From contig OMIE01000033.1 of NCBI GenBank assembly GCA_900299025.1, forward strand, positions 1-63,311: 63,311 nt of DNA, in the 5' to 3' direction. The stretch is from Burkholderiaceae bacterium. GTDB lineage: Bacteria > Pseudomonadota > Gammaproteobacteria > Burkholderiales > Burkholderiaceae_E. Position 1 is the stretch's first letter; every line of letters starts with the position of its first letter. A program made the translations under genes and the position numbers. Shown here piece after piece: positions 28,194 to 36,365 of the stretch. The notes under the pieces were generated by a model. That model saw only the letters and a program-made list of their open reading frames with translations. It ran no database searches and was not told the DNA's origin.

Positions 28194-29360
28194 ATGTTCC
28201 CAGTCATTGATGTTCGCTCAATCGATTCGGCCCGAGCCCGTGGTGAACGTTATGGAAGTCGTGCAAAGGAGCGAATTCTTCACTCGGTGCAGACCTATGC
28301 GCGACTATTTGCAGACTGTGGACTTGACTGGACCGAGGCGGGTCGGCGCGCCATGCAATATAGGGATGCAATTCACGCGACCGATCCCGAATTGCTTGAG
28401 GAAATGGAAGGTATTGCTCACGGTGCAAAGCTGGTATTCAGCGATATTCTCGCGCTCAACTGCCGTACCGAAATTTTGCCGTCATCGTTTTTGGCCCAAG
28501 TGAGCGATAAGGCGGCGCAAGCGCGACGCCACAATCAGGCCTTGGGTTTGCTGGACTGGGGCGAATGTACTGCGATGGCTGTTTCGGCTCGTGCTTCGAA
28601 GGATGGCCATACGTGGTTGGCGCAAAACTGGGACTGGATAGGGCGGCAGCGTGCTGCTCTCGTCGTGTTGCACACGCTTGATGTGCAGGGTAGGGCGATT
28701 GCAACCCTCACTGAAGCCGGGATGCTCGCAAAAATCGGATTAAACGATCAAGGTATGGCTGTAGGCCTCAATATTCTTCGCTCAGTAGCAGACGGCTCAA
28801 AGCCAGGCGTACCGGTTCATGTCCTGTTGCGCCATGCGCTTTCGTTTGACAGCTTGAAGGCATTTCGCATGCGCTTGCACGAATTAGCCAATGGCCCAGG
28901 CTTCGGCGCGGCCTCTAATATACCGGCCGCCGATGCGAGTGGCGATATTGGTTCATTTGAGATCGCGCCTGCTGCCTGGTCGGAGCATTCGGCCCATGAA
29001 CCGGTCTTGGTTCACACCAATCACTTCTTGTGTACACCCTTGCTCGATCAGCAAGCGGTCATGGCCTCTTCGTTGTCTACCGAGGCCAGACTTCGCTGTG
29101 CCCAGCACTACGCCGCACAAACGCCTATTAGCGTGGCAACCATTGAAGCGCTGCTGCGCGACGAGTCCGACGGCTTGCTGTCGGTGTGTCGAAAGCCCGA
29201 CCCGACGCTCCCCGAACAGGCAAGGGTTGAGAGCGTTGCGGGCATTCGCATTGACTGTACGGAACGACGTTGGTGGATCGCGCCGAATGTGCCAAGTCAG
29301 GTCGAATTTGAAGAAGTGGCGACAGGTTTTGCTGCTAACCAATATGCCGGGCTTGCGTAG
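28194..29360 (+). CDS. C45 family autoproteolytic acyltransferase/hydrolase
   Basis: The 388-residue protein has the Ntn-hydrolase pattern of the acyl-CoA:6-aminopenicillanate acyltransferase family (peptidase C45). WGECTAMAV holds the expected nucleophile Cys125, released by self-cleavage between Glu124 and Cys125. QNWDWIGRQRAALVVL and ASNIPAADASGDIGSFE are further family blocks. Bacterial members mostly have unknown amide substrates such as N-acyl or peptide-like compounds. TGGAGG precedes the ATG. The last 64 bases overlap, in antisense, the end of the LysR gene. Confidence 0.85.
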   Translation: MFPVIDVRSIDSARARGERYGSRAKERILHSVQTYARLFADCGLDWTEAGRRAMQYRDAIHATDPELLEEMEGIAHGAKLVFSDILALNCRTEILPSSFLAQVSDKAAQARRHNQALGLLDWGECTAMAVSARASKDGHTWLAQNWDWIGRQRAALVVLHTLDVQGRAIATLTEAGMLAKIGLNDQGMAVGLNILRSVADGSKPGVPVHVLLRHALSFDSLKAFRMRLHELANGPGFGAASNIPAADASGDIGSFEIAPAAWSEHSAHEPVLVHTNHFLCTPLLDQQAVMASSLSTEARLRCAQHYAAQTPISVATIEALLRDESDGLLSVCRKPDPTLPEQARVESVAGIRIDCTERRWWIAPNVPSQVEFEEVATGFAANQYAGLA

Positions 29361-30235
29361 CTTCGTTTGAGGTAGTCGATCAGTAAACGGGTCCTAAGTG
29401 GCATATGCCGCATCTGGGTCACGACGGCGTAAATGCCGTGCTCGGGCGCTCGAAATGCATCGAGAATACTGACTAACTGCCCCTTGCTGAGACTTTCGCC
29501 AACTTCCCACATCGATCGCCACGCGATGCCTCGCGCGGCAATCGCCCAATCAAGGAGCACAGCCCCGTCGTTACATTCGAGTGGACCTTGTACTCTGATT
29601 GTTTGTAATTTTTGATCGATCAAGAATTCCCAACCTCTAGCCTGATTGCCACTGTTGCCAAAAGTAAGGCAGTCGTGCTTTAGTAAGTCGCTAGGATGCT
29701 TGGGTGTTCCGCGGCGTTTCAGGTAGTCAGGACTTGCAACAACAACTCGTTGCATTTCGGCAAGCTTGACGGCAATAAGATTTGAATCGTTCAAAGTACC
29801 AATGCGCACTGCAAGATCAAAGCCTTCGTTGACCATGTCTGCTAGGCGGTCGCTTAACTCAAGAGAAATACTCAGCTCTCGATGCTCAGTTACAAAGCCG
29901 GGAATCAAAGGTGCGACATGGCGTTTTCCAAAGCCTGCAGGGGCTGTCATCCGCAAATGCCCGCTGGCTTTCAAGCCGCCTGCCGATACCGAAGCCTCTG
30001 CATCGCGCATGTGGTGCAAGATTCGTTGGCAGTCTTCTAAAAAAGAGCTGCCTTCGAAGGTAAGTGAGATACGCCTTGTAGTGCGGGTGAGTAGTTTCAC
30101 ACCCAATCTTGACTCGAGCGCATCGAGTCTGCGGCTGATCATCGCGGGGGCTACGCCTTGAAGTTGCGCCGCCCCGCTGAGACTGCCCCGCATGGCGACC
30201 GCAACAAAGCTTTCAATTTCCTTGAAGCGGTCCAT
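29297..30235 (-). CDS. LysR family transcriptional regulator
   Basis: The 312-residue protein begins MDRFKEIESFVAVAMRGSLS with a winged helix-turn-helix (about 1-60) and continues into a periplasmic-binding-like effector domain of the CrgA/DsdC-like subgroup. It is 20 bases downstream of an acyl-CoA dehydrogenase gene on the same strand and probably co-transcribed with it, which suggests control of the neighbouring acyl-CoA dehydrogenase genes. The effector is unknown. Confidence 0.9.
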   Translation of the reverse strand: MDRFKEIESFVAVAMRGSLSGAAQLQGVAPAMISRRLDALESRLGVKLLTRTTRRISLTFEGSSFLEDCQRILHHMRDAEASVSAGGLKASGHLRMTAPAGFGKRHVAPLIPGFVTEHRELSISLELSDRLADMVNEGFDLAVRIGTLNDSNLIAVKLAEMQRVVVASPDYLKRRGTPKHPSDLLKHDCLTFGNSGNQARGWEFLIDQKLQTIRVQGPLECNDGAVLLDWAIAARGIAWRSMWEVGESLSKGQLVSILDAFRAPEHGIYAVVTQMRHMPLRTRLLIDYLKRSYASPAYWLAAKPVATSSNST

Positions 30236-30255
30236 GGACGATGTGCTTCATTAAA

Positions 30256-31416
30256 TTAGAACGATCTGGGAAGTCCAAGGACATGTTCGGCAATATACGA
30301 GTAAACCAAGTTGGTCGAAATTGGCGCAACCTGATAAAGCCTTGTCTCACGGAACTTGCGTTCGACATCGTATTCGCAAGCAAATCCAAAGCCACCGTGA
30401 AACTGCAAGCAAGCATTGGCCGCTTCCCAGCTTGCCTTTGCTGCAAGATACTTTGCCATATTAGCTTGCGCACCGCAGGCCTGGCGCTGGTCAAAGAGAT
30501 CGCAGGCAGCATAACGCATCAGGTTTGCCGCTTCGACTTCGATGAAGGCATCCGCTATAGGAAATTGCACACCTTGATTTTGACCAATGGGTCGTCCGAA
30601 CACCTGTCGATCCTTTACATAAGCGGTGACCCGATCGATGAACCAGTAGCCATCGCCGATGCATTCGGCCGCGATCAGGATTCGTTCGGCATTAAGTCCA
30701 TCAAGAATGTACTTAAAGCCTTTGCCCTCTTCGCCGATGAGATTTTCTTCCGGTATCTCAAGGTTTTCGAAAAAGAGCTCATTGGTTTCGTGATTGACCA
30801 TATTCTTGATAGGGCGCACAGTCATCCCGTGCCCAATCGCGCGCTTTAAGTCAACCAAAAAGATCGACATACCCTCTGATTTTCGTTTGACTTCTGATAA
30901 TGGGGTTGTTCTCGCAAGTAGAATCATCAGGTCGGAGTGTTGAATCCGAGAAATCCAGACTTTTTGCCCGTTGACGATGTATCGGTCACCCTGTTTTCGC
31001 GCCGTTGTTTTCAAATTTGTGGTGTCAGTACCCGTCGTGGGTTCGGTAACCCCCATCGACTGCAAGCGCAATCGCCCCGCAGCGATCTCAGGCAGGTACT
31101 GACGTTTTTGCGTCTCCGAGCCATGGCGTAAGAGTGTTCCCATGTTGTACATCTGACCGTGACACGCGCCAGCGTTGCCACCACAACGGTTGATTTCCTC
31201 CATGATGACCGATGCCTCAGACAGACCCAGACCCGAGCCACCGTACGCTTGCGGGATAAGCGCGGCGAGCCAGCCGGCTTGGGTAAGCGCATCGACGAAT
31301 GCCTCGGGGTAACCGCGCGCTTCATCAATGGCGCGATGGTATTCGTCTGGAAAGTTCTTGCAAAGGTCACGAATTGCATCGCGGATCTCAACATGTCGAT
31401 CTAAAGTGGACTGCAT
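30256..31416 (-). CDS. Acyl-CoA dehydrogenase family protein (paralogue A)
   Basis: The 386-residue flavoenzyme introduces a trans-2 double bond into an acyl-CoA and passes electrons to ETF. Family blocks are MGVTEPTTGTDTTNLKT (FAD binding), NGQKVWIS, and FHGGFGFACEYDVERKFRE at the C-terminus. The start at 31416 (MQSTLDRHVEIRD) follows GAGGAA at good spacing. A similar gene is divergent from it (31616-32779), with conserved endings LGLPRSF and LGLPKSY. The substrate is not defined; the set suggests a branched or unusual acyl chain. Confidence 0.92.
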   Translation of the reverse strand: MQSTLDRHVEIRDAIRDLCKNFPDEYHRAIDEARGYPEAFVDALTQAGWLAALIPQAYGGSGLGLSEASVIMEEINRCGGNAGACHGQMYNMGTLLRHGSETQKRQYLPEIAAGRLRLQSMGVTEPTTGTDTTNLKTTARKQGDRYIVNGQKVWISRIQHSDLMILLARTTPLSEVKRKSEGMSIFLVDLKRAIGHGMTVRPIKNMVNHETNELFFENLEIPEENLIGEEGKGFKYILDGLNAERILIAAECIGDGYWFIDRVTAYVKDRQVFGRPIGQNQGVQFPIADAFIEVEAANLMRYAACDLFDQRQACGAQANMAKYLAAKASWEAANACLQFHGGFGFACEYDVERKFRETRLYQVAPISTNLVYSYIAEHVLGLPRSF

Positions 31417-31615
31417 GGGTGATTCCTCATAACTTTCTGCAAGCGTCCCCACGACGAGTCTCAGCTTGCATCGATTAACAATCGCTGAATACTAAGGCTT
31501 TAAGGCTTTGCATAAACTTCAATAGGGTTTTGCGCGGACCGAAAACCGGATTGTTTTCATTTGGCGATGGCTAGGCTTTGGGACAACATGCGCTTGGCTT
31601 GATCAAGGAATAGTT

Positions 31616-32779
31616 ATGGATTTTTCACTTTCTCAAGAGCAGTTGGCGATTGTTGACGCCGTCGCGTCGCTTTGTCGAGACTTTGACGACGAGTATTGGG
31701 CCTCGCGCGACCGCAGCGGCCAATTCCCAAGTGAATTTCATCAGGCAATGGCCAAGGCAGGTTGGCTGGGTATTGCTATGCCGAGCGCTCATGGTGGCGC
31801 TGGGCTTGGGATTCTTGAGGCTGCACTGGTGGTACAAGCTGTGGCGGCTTCCGGTGCCGGGATGAGCGGGGCATCGGCCGTTCACATGAATATCTTTGGC
31901 TTGCATCCAGTGGTCGTTTTTGGATCAGCAGCGCAACAGGAACGCTGGCTGCCCCCACTGATTCGCGGCGAGCAGAAGGCTTGTTTTGCAGTGACCGAGC
32001 CCAATACAGGTCTAAACACCCTCAAGCTCAAGACCATGGCTAGGCGCGAGGGTGATCACTATGTCGTTCACGGTCAAAAGGTGTGGATTTCAACAGCGCA
32101 GGTGGCTGACAAAATGTTACTGCTTGCTCGAACGAGTCCTGCCGAAGCGTCAAGTGGCAATCATGGCTTAAGCCTTTTTTATACCGATCTGGATCGTGAG
32201 CGGGTTCAAGTCCATGAGATTGACAAAATGGGTCGTAAAGCGGTTGACTCAAATCAGGTGTTTATCGATGGATTACGCATTCCGATCGAAGATCGGATCG
32301 GTGAAGAAGGTGAAGGCTTCCGTTATATATTGCATGGCTTAAATCCCGAACGTATCTTGATTGCGGCCGAGGCTGTAGGATTGGGCCGAGTCGCGCTCGG
32401 ACGAGCGCAGCGATACGCCAATGAGCGCGTGGTCTTTGATCGGGCCATTGGCAAGAATCAGGCCATTGCCCATCCTTTGGCGCAACGCTGGATGGAATTA
32501 GAGGCGGCACACTGGATGACGATGCGTGCTGCCTGGCTTTATGATCAGGGGCAATCATGCGGCGCCGAAGCTAATGCTGCGAAGTATCTTGCGGCTGAAG
32601 CGGGATACCATGCATGCGAAACAGCCGTGATGACCCATGGGGGTATGGGCTATGCCAAGGAATATCATGTTGAGCGTTATTTTCGCGAGAGCTTAATTCC
32701 AAGGATTGCGCCGGTAAGCCGTGAGTTAATTCTTAGTTTTATTGCGGAAAAAGTACTTGGATTGCCAAAGTCGTACTAA
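31616..32779 (+). CDS. Acyl-CoA dehydrogenase family protein (paralogue B)
   Basis: The 387-residue protein is a paralogue of the gene on the other side of the 199-base divergent region. It shares FAVTEPNTGLNTLKLKT, GQKVWIST, LNPERILIAAEAVG and THGGMGYAKEYHVERYFRE. It would oxidise an acyl-CoA with ETF as acceptor. A dyad CGATTAACAATCG (31472-31484) lies between the two genes. Its stop overlaps the end of the convergent PIN gene by four bases. Confidence 0.92.
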   Translation: MDFSLSQEQLAIVDAVASLCRDFDDEYWASRDRSGQFPSEFHQAMAKAGWLGIAMPSAHGGAGLGILEAALVVQAVAASGAGMSGASAVHMNIFGLHPVVVFGSAAQQERWLPPLIRGEQKACFAVTEPNTGLNTLKLKTMARREGDHYVVHGQKVWISTAQVADKMLLLARTSPAEASSGNHGLSLFYTDLDRERVQVHEIDKMGRKAVDSNQVFIDGLRIPIEDRIGEEGEGFRYILHGLNPERILIAAEAVGLGRVALGRAQRYANERVVFDRAIGKNQAIAHPLAQRWMELEAAHWMTMRAAWLYDQGQSCGAEANAAKYLAAEAGYHACETAVMTHGGMGYAKEYHVERYFRESLIPRIAPVSRELILSFIAEKVLGLPKSY

Positions 32780-33246
32780 GGCGCTTTGGGCACTGATGAT
32801 GCCTGCCAGGTCATGCAAAGATGCTGAAAACGTGGCGAGGCCTGGCTTAGAATCTCAAGCTGGTATTGTGCGAGAGATTTTTTTGCGAGCCTGAGTAATT
32901 GGCGGTCTTTGCTGATCAAGTGCGATGCTCGGGCTTCAAGCGCTAAGTCCAGAAAAACTTGGTCATCCGGGTCCGAACAGGCCAGTGACATAGCCTTCGA
33001 ATGAGGTGTGGTCTGCATCGATGACAGACGATCATAGTCTTGAATGACCGCATCGGGATCGCACCGCTTATGAATCCAGGGCCTGCTGAGCACTTGAATC
33101 AATTCTTGCCGCATCCCGCTGCAAATCGCAACAATGACTTCGCCGCGCTCAAGCAAAGCCCGTAAGGTCTCGACGCAAGGATCACGGAAGACAAGTAGAT
33201 CCAACCAGCAGTTGCAATCAAGGACTATAGGTTGACGTGCAGGCAT
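32776..33246 (-). CDS. PIN domain protein (putative toxin component, orphan)
   Basis: The 156-residue protein has the acidic PIN pattern for metal-dependent ribonucleases: IVLDCNCWLD near the start, a Glu in RQELIQVL, SDPDDQVFLDLAL, and LISKDRQLL. It resembles the 'putative toxin-antitoxin PIN family' group of proteobacteria. No antitoxin-like gene is adjacent, so a role as toxin is unproven. Confidence 0.75.
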   Translation of the reverse strand: MPARQPIVLDCNCWLDLLVFRDPCVETLRALLERGEVIVAICSGMRQELIQVLSRPWIHKRCDPDAVIQDYDRLSSMQTTPHSKAMSLACSDPDDQVFLDLALEARASHLISKDRQLLRLAKKSLAQYQLEILSQASPRFQHLCMTWQASSVPKAP

Positions 33247-33418
33247 GGCCGTCGATCAGGTGCTGACAATAAGCGTCGGTCTAGCCCACCGAGACGCCGA
33301 TCGTATTGGGGGCTTTGTGCCTCGGGCTTTCTGACAAGTCATATCATGAATATTCTATCGAAGACATCAGCGGTTTTTGCTGATCCAACAAAATCTCAGG
33401 CTGAATGAGGTGCTATTG

Positions 33419-34189
33419 ATGTTGATGGTGTTGTCCCCAGCAAAGTCACTCGATTATGAATCTTCAACGATCGCAGTTAAGGCGACGAAGCCTCGATGGA
33501 TGGCCGAATCGAGCAAGCTCGTGGGTCAGTTGCGAGCGCTTGATCCTGATCAGCTCTCGGCGCTGATGGCTATTAGCGAACCCTTGGCGCAATTGAATTA
33601 CGAACGATACAAGGTATGGAGCGAAAAGCCCAAAGCCTCAGCATTGAGACCGGCTATTTTTGCCTTTGATGGTGATGTATACGATGGGCTCAGAGCGCGC
33701 GAACTCGACCCTGAGCAAATTGGCTGGGCACAAGATCACGTGAGAATTCTCTCCGGTCTTTATGGTGTTTTGAGACCCCTTGACCATTTACAGGCCTATC
33801 GCCTTGAAATGGGTACACGCATGGCCAATGAGCGGGGTAAGGACCTTTACGCCTTTTGGGGATCGACGCTCGCAGCATCGCTCGATCAAGATCTGAGAGG
33901 GCATCGATGCAAAATGCTGGTGAATTTGGCCTCTGAGGAGTACTTTAGCGCTGTGCAACAGCAGCATCTAAAGGCGAGAGTCTTACATATCGTCTTTCAG
34001 GAAGCGAAAACAGGGCCCTACAAAGTGGTTAGTTTTTCAGCCAAACGTGCAAGAGGTGCCATGTGTCGATGGGCCATCGAACACCAAGTCGAAGAGCCTG
34101 AAGCACTTAAATCCTTTGATCGCGATGGTTATCAGTACTGCCCGGATGTCTCTGAGCCGCTGCGCTGGATATTTAGAAGAAAGATATAA
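33419..34189 (+). CDS. yaaA: Peroxide stress protein YaaA (DUF328)
   Basis: The 256-residue protein has LSPAKSLDYES, FDGDVYDGL, ILSGLYGVLRPLDHLQAYRLEMGTR cut into conserved blocks, GKDLYAFWG, NLASEEYF and FSAKRARGAM. In E. coli YaaA limits intracellular iron and DNA damage during peroxide stress. The start MLMVLSPAK at 33419 lines up with MLILISPAK of E. coli; a longer reading from 33377 is not conserved. It converges on murB with 22 bases between. Confidence 0.92.
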   Translation: MLMVLSPAKSLDYESSTIAVKATKPRWMAESSKLVGQLRALDPDQLSALMAISEPLAQLNYERYKVWSEKPKASALRPAIFAFDGDVYDGLRARELDPEQIGWAQDHVRILSGLYGVLRPLDHLQAYRLEMGTRMANERGKDLYAFWGSTLAASLDQDLRGHRCKMLVNLASEEYFSAVQQQHLKARVLHIVFQEAKTGPYKVVSFSAKRARGAMCRWAIEHQVEEPEALKSFDRDGYQYCPDVSEPLRWIFRRKI

Positions 34190-34211
34190 GTTTCGTAGCA
34201 ACAATGCATCG

Positions 34212-35231
34212 TTATGAAAGCAAGATTCGCGGTTCGATGCTCATTGTGATGCCAAATTTCGCTTCGACAGCTTGAATAAGCCTTTGTGCAAAGTCAAGCA
34301 GCTTCTCACCGGTTGCAAGCCCATAATTGACCAGCACCAAGGCATGCTTTGCAGACACACCCACATCGCCGTCGCGTTGGCCCCTAAAGCCACATTGTTC
34401 GATCATCCATGCTGCAGAAAGCTTGTGATGCTGCGCACCGTCAGGGTAAATTGGCAGTTCAGGATAACGGCGCTTTAAGGCAATGGCTGCATCACTCGGG
34501 ATGCTTGGGTTATGAAAAAAGCTGCCTGCGTTGGGTTCTGTATGGGGGTCGGGAAGCTTGCTGGCGCGAATGTCACGAATGGCCTGGGCAAGTTCGAGCG
34601 CGCCGCTTGGCGCCTGCTGGCTGAATCGTCGTTGTAAGTCCGGATAAGCGTAGTTTAGTGACGCTGTGACAGGCGATGCACCTGATTCATTCAAATGAAA
34701 TTCAACGTCGGTGATGATCCAGGCCTGATGATTCGCTTTTTTAAAAATACTTGATCGGTATGCAAATAAGCACTCATCGGCTTTGAATCGCCTACGCGTC
34801 ATGCTGTCCCAGTGAGTCGCTTCAACGGCGTGGCAATAGTGAGAAAGTTCAACGCCATAGGCTCCGATGTTTTGAATGGGCGCAGCACCCACAGTGCCAG
34901 GAATCATGCTCAGATTCTCCAGTCCCTGCAAATCCTGGCATAGGCTCCATTGGACCAACTCGTCCCAATGCTCGCCAGCTTTGGCGCGGATGAAACCCGC
35001 TTCCATTCGTTCGCAGCCTCGCCAGGCAACTTGCAAGAGTGTGCCTCGAATATGTGATCCAAACACACTATTGCTACCTTCGCCAAGAAGTCCGCGATAG
35101 GGCCCTCGAAGGGCCTGTTTGGCCTCGATCAACTCCGCTGGGTGATGAACACGAATCAGCCTGTCGACATGGCTTTGAAGGCGCAGGCTTGTGCGCTTTG
35201 ACAAGTCAGCGTTATCAATAACTTCAAGCAA
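34212..35231 (-). CDS. murB: UDP-N-acetylmuramate dehydrogenase
   Basis: The 339-residue flavoenzyme reduces UDP-GlcNAc-enolpyruvate to UDP-MurNAc. GLLGEGSNSVF, SMIPGTVGAAPIQNIGAYGVEL, SSIFKK and NAGSFFHNP are type I MurB blocks. I choose the TTG at 35231, three bases after the scpA stop: it gives MLEVIDNADLSKRTSL and almost the same length as E. coli MurB (342). A GTG at 35279 would add 16 residues inside scpA. Confidence 0.9.
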   Translation of the reverse strand: MLEVIDNADLSKRTSLRLQSHVDRLIRVHHPAELIEAKQALRGPYRGLLGEGSNSVFGSHIRGTLLQVAWRGCERMEAGFIRAKAGEHWDELVQWSLCQDLQGLENLSMIPGTVGAAPIQNIGAYGVELSHYCHAVEATHWDSMTRRRFKADECLFAYRSSIFKKANHQAWIITDVEFHLNESGASPVTASLNYAYPDLQRRFSQQAPSGALELAQAIRDIRASKLPDPHTEPNAGSFFHNPSIPSDAAIALKRRYPELPIYPDGAQHHKLSAAWMIEQCGFRGQRDGDVGVSAKHALVLVNYGLATGEKLLDFAQRLIQAVEAKFGITMSIEPRILLS

Positions 35232-35233
35232 GC

Positions 35234-36037
35234 TTAGCTCGGTGTATAGCTGAGCCGAACATAAATCGGCGCATAACACTCAGCTTGGGTCAACTCAACG
35301 AGTGACTCCTTGGTGAGTTCGAGCAGCGCTACAAAGGTAACGACGGCGTGGGGCAGGCCTTTTTCAGGCTCAAACAACTCCTGGAATTCGGCAAAGCGGC
35401 GCTGTTGCAGCTGACGCAGTACAACCGTCATAATTTCGCGAACCGACAACTCTTCGCGACTGATCTTGTGGTGCTGGATTAGCTTTGCTCTGCGAACGAT
35501 GTCCAGCCAAGCAGCTCGCAAGTCCTCAGCGTTTACCTCAGGCAGTCGCTCTACCACGTCCTGATCGAGATGGGCTTGGGCTGAAAAAAATTCTCTGCCA
35601 AGCTGGGGAAGTTGGTCTAGGTGTTGTGCGCCTTGCTTGATGGCCTCATATTCGAGTAAGCGCCTTGCAAGCTCTGCGCGCGGATCTTCAGGTTCTGATT
35701 CGCCATCGCGCTTTTGCACGGGCAATAACATTCTTGATTTGATATCAATCAACATGGCAGCCATGAGTAAATACTCGGCTGCTAATTCGAGGTGATGGCT
35801 GCGGATCTCGTCGACATAGACGAGGTATTGCCGCGTGAGTTCGGCCATGGGTATATCGAGGATATTGAAGTTTTGCCGGCGAATTAAATAAAGTAATAAG
35901 TCCAGCGGCCCCTCAAAAGCCTCCAAAAAGACCTCAAGCGCATCTGGCGGAATATATAAGTCCTGCGGCAGCTGCAGCATAGGCTCGCCATAGAGCCTGG
36001 CTATGCCCTTCAACTCGAGTTGTTCACCTGAAACCAT
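35234..36037 (-). CDS. scpA: Segregation and condensation protein A
   Basis: The 267-residue kleisin bridges SMC heads. FEGPLDLLLYLIRRQNFNILDIP is the N-terminal hallmark (given here as FEGPLDLLLYLIRRQ), followed by ELAAEYLLMAAMLIDIKSRM and a C-terminal winged-helix. Its partner scpB is 18 kb away on the other strand. The gene sits between the DUF3460-like gene and murB. Confidence 0.93.
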   Translation of the reverse strand: MVSGEQLELKGIARLYGEPMLQLPQDLYIPPDALEVFLEAFEGPLDLLLYLIRRQNFNILDIPMAELTRQYLVYVDEIRSHHLELAAEYLLMAAMLIDIKSRMLLPVQKRDGESEPEDPRAELARRLLEYEAIKQGAQHLDQLPQLGREFFSAQAHLDQDVVERLPEVNAEDLRAAWLDIVRRAKLIQHHKISREELSVREIMTVVLRQLQQRRFAEFQELFEPEKGLPHAVVTFVALLELTKESLVELTQAECYAPIYVRLSYTPS

Positions 36038-36087
36038 AAAGGCTTGTCGTGGGCCGCTTAAATAGCTTTTCGTCGGTCTCTTTCGCC

Positions 36088-36279
36088 TTAAGCGTTGTGA
36101 TAGACGTAGGGCTTTTGCGCTACTTTTGCCGACTGCCGCTCCTGGCTCGTTTCGAGATCCTGTGGCTTATCCCACCAAATGCTTCGCCCTTGTTGTTGTT
36201 GTTGCTCCAGATGCGGGCGCTGTGTCTTGAGTTGCTCGATAAATAGGGTTGCTTCAGAACGATAACTGCGCTGTTTCAT
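36088..36279 (-). CDS. DUF3460 family small protein
   Basis: The 63-residue protein MKQRSYRSEATLFIEQL...GRSIWWDKPQ...KPYVYH fits the short DUF3460 family that often neighbours scpA in Burkholderiales. It is hydrophilic with a Gln-rich centre. The ATG at 36279 follows GGAG at eight bases; an upstream in-frame Met would lack a ribosome site. Function is unknown. Confidence 0.85.
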   Translation of the reverse strand: MKQRSYRSEATLFIEQLKTQRPHLEQQQQQGRSIWWDKPQDLETSQERQSAKVAQKPYVYHNA

Positions 36280-36365
36280 GGCAAAAACTCCAAAAATGGC
36301 TGAGCGTTGATTTGCTAATCCGTTATTGTAATGACTTGCCCTAGCTCGATAGGCTTTGCCCGCGG

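Noticed and set aside
31472-31484. Dyad CGATTAACAATCG as a LysR T-N11-A box
   Set aside because: The dyad is real but its outer bases are C and G at that spacing, so it does not fit the T-N11-A form. It is kept only as a generic operator candidate.
33247-33376. A possible antitoxin upstream of the PIN gene
   Set aside because: Only a frame of about 28 codons is present on the minus strand, with no DNA-binding pattern and no ribosome site.
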